A stretch of 24,568 bases of DNA, taken from contig NW_003129855.1 of assembly GCF_000003605.2 (NCBI RefSeq), positions 299,388-323,955 on the forward strand. Direction: 5' to 3'. A program made the translations under genes and the position numbers. Position 1 is the stretch's first letter. Each line of letters opens with the position of its first letter. A model generated the notes under the pieces. It had not been told where the DNA came from. It did not search any database and worked only from the letters and a program-made list of their open reading frames with translations. This document shows positions 20,864 to 24,568 of the stretch, in pieces. The DNA is from Saccoglossus kowalevskii. Lineage: Eukaryota > Hemichordata > Enteropneusta > Harrimaniidae.

Positions 20864-21513
20864 ACCTCCGCCAAGAAGTTTATGTTTCCGGTAGCATTGA
20901 TTTGTCTGTCAGTAGAAAAATTAAAAAAGTTACAAATGGATTTTCATAACATTTCTAGGGAGCTTGCCTTGATACAAGCACAAACTAATCCATGTTTTGA
21001 TACAGATATGGGTACGGTTACCCCGGAAACAGTAATGATTTTTCATTTTTAAAATGATTATAATTAAGTAGAGATTTGGAAATAGTTGCCATGGCAGCAG
21101 CAGATTCGGGAATCAAAGGATTATAGATGAATTCTTATACAATTTTCGAGAGTGACTGTTCTTGATACAAGCACGAACCCATTATATATAGGTACGATTA
21201 CCATGGAAACTTTTTAGGGAATGATTTTACTTTTAAAACACAGGTTATGGACAATTCTCTATTGGATGAATTCTCATGATATTTTCAGAAGTTGTATTTA
21301 TATTAACCAAATTTGAATGAATTCATATAAGAAAATGAGTTGGTTCCAAGTTGAAAAATGATGACAGAGATGTAGATCTGGTTGCCATGGAAACAACAAT
21401 TGAAGTAACAGTTATATAGGTTTAAATGATGAACGCATATCTTAAGGAATTAAAGAATGCAGATAAAATGTGTAAGTGACACTATATAAGGAAATAACCT
21501 GCTTGGCGGAGGT
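20864..21513. mobile_element. 650-bp non-autonomous element with 20-bp terminal inverted repeats
   Basis: The left end ACCTCCGCCAAGAAGTTTAT (20864-20883) matches the complement of the right end (21494-21513) at 18 of 20 positions. Inside, a theme recurs: CTTGATACAAGCACAAAC near 20962 and CTTGATACAAGCACGAAC near 21161, with GGTACGGTTACCCCGGAAAC and GGTACGATTACCATGGAAAC between and after them, and further GTTGCCATGG copies at 21085 and 21381. The right end continues into TCTGCGCTCTTTGAGTGC, which I recall flanking similar sequences in other marine invertebrates, so the true boundary may lie about 25 bp further out. No transposase frame is present. It begins 170 bp after the receptor stop codon. 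No target-site duplication was identified. Confidence 0.75.
21381..21394. promoter_or_regulatory. Consensus RFX X-box inside the terminal-repeat element
   Basis: GTTGCCATGGAAAC matches the X-box consensus GTTNCCATGGNAAC throughout. Weaker relatives in the same element are GTTGCCATGGCAGC (21085-21098) and GATTACCATGGAAAC (21196-21210). Motif match only. Confidence 0.4.
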
Positions 21514-21539
21514 CTGCGCTCTTTGAGTGCTTTCTAGTT

Positions 21540-23900
21540 GTTATATGATATCAGACGTTCTACGGAAACAACAATTACATAATTCAACCAAGCTCACAGT
21601 TATGTTTGAATTCACTACAAATACACAAAATGAGAGGCACCTACTATTTTTCAAAGAATTGAAATCACTAATAGTACATATCATGATTAAAATACAACTC
21701 ATCCCATATCACATTATTAAGTGTTCGGAGAGTATAGCCAACATCACCAAGTGCAATGCACTGTACTGCAGTTAATAAGCTGATATTAGAAGGGATATTT
21801 GAATATGGAGACCTTTATAATGGTCGCAGGATTACCTACAAGCCGCATAATCTATATGGCCTAAGAAAACTGTCCTTGAATAATGGATGTGGTATCACAT
21901 ATATGATAAATTATATAGTGCTGAAAAAGTGTATGAGTTTTTTAATCTTATTTGTTTCTCAAGTAGTGTCAATTTTGAATGAAGGTAATAAAAATAGTTT
22001 TAATCAACTTACAGTCGGCATACACTGTGTATATAAATCGTAACATTTTTTTTAACGCAAAGAGTCCTTACATTAATTTCTTGCAAATTGTTGATTATAT
22101 TGAATGTTCCCCTGCAACCTTTTTTGACTTTGTAGCAACAGACGTATATCAAATATTACTATGAATCTAACTCGTGTATCAAAACAAGGCAATATACAAT
22201 GTGACATACAATAATTGTGAATGCGTGAAGCTTTATTCGCTCTTGTGATTGAATGTATTCATGTCGACGTGTTGTGGGTTATAGCGGTTTTCAATAAAAC
22301 TGGTATTTGCATCGTCTACACGGAGTAGAATTACAAGAAACCGTATAGAAGACTTTTACAGTGTACGGCGGCACGTGGTAAAATAGATATTCGTCCTTGC
22401 GGCTGAGAATGTTGGCCGACCGACCCCATGGTTGAATGTGAACAGTCAGCTGTATAGAGCCCATTCTTATCGTGATGTTTTGTTAAGTTGTCGTTTTTCA
22501 TAGGGTAGTAGATATCATATATACATATATGAGATTCTGAGTTTTCCCTAATTATTGTTAGGATAATTTGTGTTTCTAGCTGTTTATATTAAATTGGGTT
22601 CGTTGTAGTATCTATGTCTGCTCTCCAGAAATATTCATCACACATAAATAACGGTTTTTATCAAGAGCATCACAAGATTGTCATCACGCTCATCACAATT
22701 GTGCAGAGTTTGGCAGGTAGTTGAGGAATAAACTATCACATATCGTACATATAGCTGGAAAACTGTCATGTTCGGTCATGATTCACTCTCATATGGAAAC
22801 ATTTAAATGCTACCAATAGAACGCCCGGATTAAAATGGAAAAACATAAATAAAACTTTGTTCTTCCACGAACTAGCGTCAGTTCTGTCAATATTGTGTCA
22901 CTGTGAGAACGTGCATACTTTTTGCTACATCGCTTCTATCGAATTCGTGATCATTGTATCTCTGCGAGGATATATGACAAGCTACATACATTCTACACGA
23001 GACATGACCCGGGGGTACCTAAGGTTATAACGTAATTCACCATAAAACAATCGAAATGCTTCTATTTCTCTGTCGCTTGCCTGCACGCACATCAGATCCC
23101 ATGACATACGATTAGATCGCATGACAATAAAGACATATTCCAATGAGAGTATGCTTGGAAAACATGATGACCAGCGTCACCATTCACTGTCTCTTGAAAT
23201 TGTCACGATTTAGTGTCATGTGAGTCTCTGCAGATATTATTATATAAAATGGTCAACATTTTAAAATTGACTACATCATGATTCAGTAGAATTTTCTTTG
23301 ATATGTTTTCATCTAAATGCGGCAAAATAATCATGGAATTATTAGATATTTTAATTTACATTTAGATTTGCTTCGATTGGGTAATGGTCTCTGTGACTAG
23401 ATTATCCGACGATTTTTAGATCGATCAATCAACTGTGGGTCATAAGCTATTAGTAATATGTGACTGGCGATCAAATTGCATTTCGCTTTAACAATATACT
23501 GCCAGACACTTTGAATGTATCTTGAAGCGCTTTTAAGAATTATATTCAGATTACAATAAGATGATTTCATATACTTCTAAATGTCATCCTTTGTTGTGCT
23601 TTCGCCTTTTTAACAATGAAGACAGTGACAGGGTAACTCTAAAATTACTTTTGTGCAAATACTAATTTCTTTCAAAGTGTTTAAATAGTAAATGGCTAGA
23701 CATGGACAACATTATATATATAAACAAAAAACATTCCAAATGAGGTACAGCCACGTGTTTCATAATCCATTATAGAGTGACTGCTCTACTGCTTTGCCGA
23801 TTATGGGGACTCACTTGGGGTCTAAATTTAATTAGACGTCATAAGTTTTGTTTCCGGGGGTCGTCAACGAGACTACAAACTAGTGGCTTCTCGAGTAAAC
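21540..23900. other. Intergenic stretch downstream of the receptor gene
   Basis: Three overlapping plus-strand open frames at 21527-22164 do not look like protein. Small palindromes (CACAATTGTG at 22694-22703; an AT-rich one at 22515-22532) and a short tandem of AGATC.CATGACA spaced 20 bp apart (23094-23126) are present. No gene or RNA is supported. Confidence 0.45.
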
Positions 23901-23920
23901 TTAATATCTGCTACTCTGCT

Positions 23921-24040
23921 ACGACAAAATCTATTAGTTTAAATCTATTAGTTTGAATTGGTGCAAGTTGTTGTGAAATCATTCAATATAACTGAGGTCA
24001 CGGACAGCTTTTCCTAACACGATCACGCATTGGTTCGTTG
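23921..24040 (+). repeat. Dispersed repeat family, copy C (3' part)
   Basis: The segment from ATTCAATATAACTGAGGTC (23981) to ACACGATCACGCA matches copy A at about 40 of 50 positions, and the preceding GTGCAAGTTGTTG matches copies A and B. Relative to A, roughly 40 bases between the GTTGT and ATTCAAT landmarks are missing. A perfect 14-bp tandem duplication (AAATCTATTAGTTT twice, 23927-23954) is specific to this copy. The 5' half of the family is not clearly recognisable upstream, although GTTTCCGGGGGTCGTC near 23850 may be a remnant. Confidence 0.65.
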
Positions 24041-24568
24041 AACTGTTAGAATCTGACGATGGGTATACGGGTGTATATCGGAGAGTGCTGTGCTGAAAGG
24101 TTCAATCACCGAGTTGCCTAGTTTCCAATGTGGTTTGAGCGTTATGCAGAATAGGTAACTCAGAACTGCCGATTCTCTGTATATTTATAGGCTTAACGTT
24201 AGATTTAGATCGTGTTACAATCAGACTAACTATCACGTGAAACCAAATCAAAATCATTCTAAAACAAGTAACCTGTAGAATACTGTGTGGGTAATATTTT
24301 TTATATTGATTTTTGTTGCATTTGCAGCAAATAGTTACCAAACAATGAGAAATCTATAGGATTGAATAAGAAATTGACATGACAATAGAAATTCATTAAA
24401 GACTGGCACTCCCATGCAATTAACAGCGAGTGAAATTCCTAGGATTGAAACATATATTTTGAAGTCACTGATGTAGGCAACGAATAACTGCAAGTTGACA
24501 TAAAGACGAGGTAATTTATTTAATCAGTGGTCAACTAGAGGCTGAAATTATAATTAATTTGTTTATTT
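24041..24568. other. Non-coding right end of window
   Basis: AT-rich sequence with no supportable gene. The minus-strand open frame at 24102-24341 has no protein-like features. Confidence 0.45.

Noticed and set aside
21527-22164. Three overlapping plus-strand open frames after the terminal-repeat element
   Set aside because: AT-rich composition, no domain, no splice context, and mutual overlap in different frames.
15720-23025. Similar CCCCGGGGTAC-like strings near 15729 and 23009
   Set aside because: The similarity does not extend into the flanks.
1-24568. tRNA, rRNA or other structured RNA genes
   Set aside because: No convincing B-box (GGTTCGANTCC-like) with a paired cloverleaf and no rRNA-like sequence was seen on either strand; a covariance-model scan was not possible here.

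Overview
The window looks like nuclear DNA from an invertebrate animal, most likely a marine one. It is AT-rich and gene-poor, with one convincing protein-coding gene in 24.6 kb. There are no operons, and simple repeats, palindromes and interspersed repeats are plentiful. The one gene is an intron-poor rhodopsin-class peptide GPCR. An inverted-terminal-repeat element beginning and ending with CCTCCGCCAAG-type sequence is of a kind I associate with marine invertebrate genomes (hemichordates, amphioxus, molluscs, echinoderms). I cannot fix the species from sequence alone.

Layout. Positions 1-535 are the end of a tandem array with a 32-bp basic unit organised into a 126-bp higher-order repeat. 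Three copies of one dispersed repeat lie in the same orientation at about 0.7-1.0, 13.3-13.7 and 23.9-24.04 kb. A degenerate internally repeated block with a 28-bp near-perfect palindrome lies at 1.22-1.69 kb. The most striking non-genic structure is a long inverted repeat, with arms at about 6.84-7.13 and 9.24-9.54 kb. The arms contain 41-bp subrepeats and share a 44-bp block that is identical in inverted orientation. They enclose about 2.1 kb, including a GC-rich island with two NRF1-type sites and a YY1-type site. An (ATT)13 microsatellite, several (AT)n tracts and a paired CACGTG palindrome follow in otherwise featureless DNA.

The gene is at 19653-20693 on the + strand: a complete 346-residue class A receptor of the somatostatin/opioid/galanin/urotensin group, closest by eye to urotensin II receptors. 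It has a plausible 121-bp 5'-UTR intron just upstream and an AATAAA signal 28 bases past the stop. A 650-bp element with 20-bp terminal inverted repeats begins 170 bp after the stop codon. A related, more decayed element lies at 16.82-17.38 kb, on the 5' side of the gene.

No second gene, RNA gene, autonomous transposase or CRISPR system could be supported. The candidates for something undescribed are the long inverted-repeat element with its promoter-like island, the three-copy dispersed family carrying CRE-like and X-box-like motifs, and the excess of CCATGG-centred (RFX X-box-like) motifs, most of which sit in repeats.
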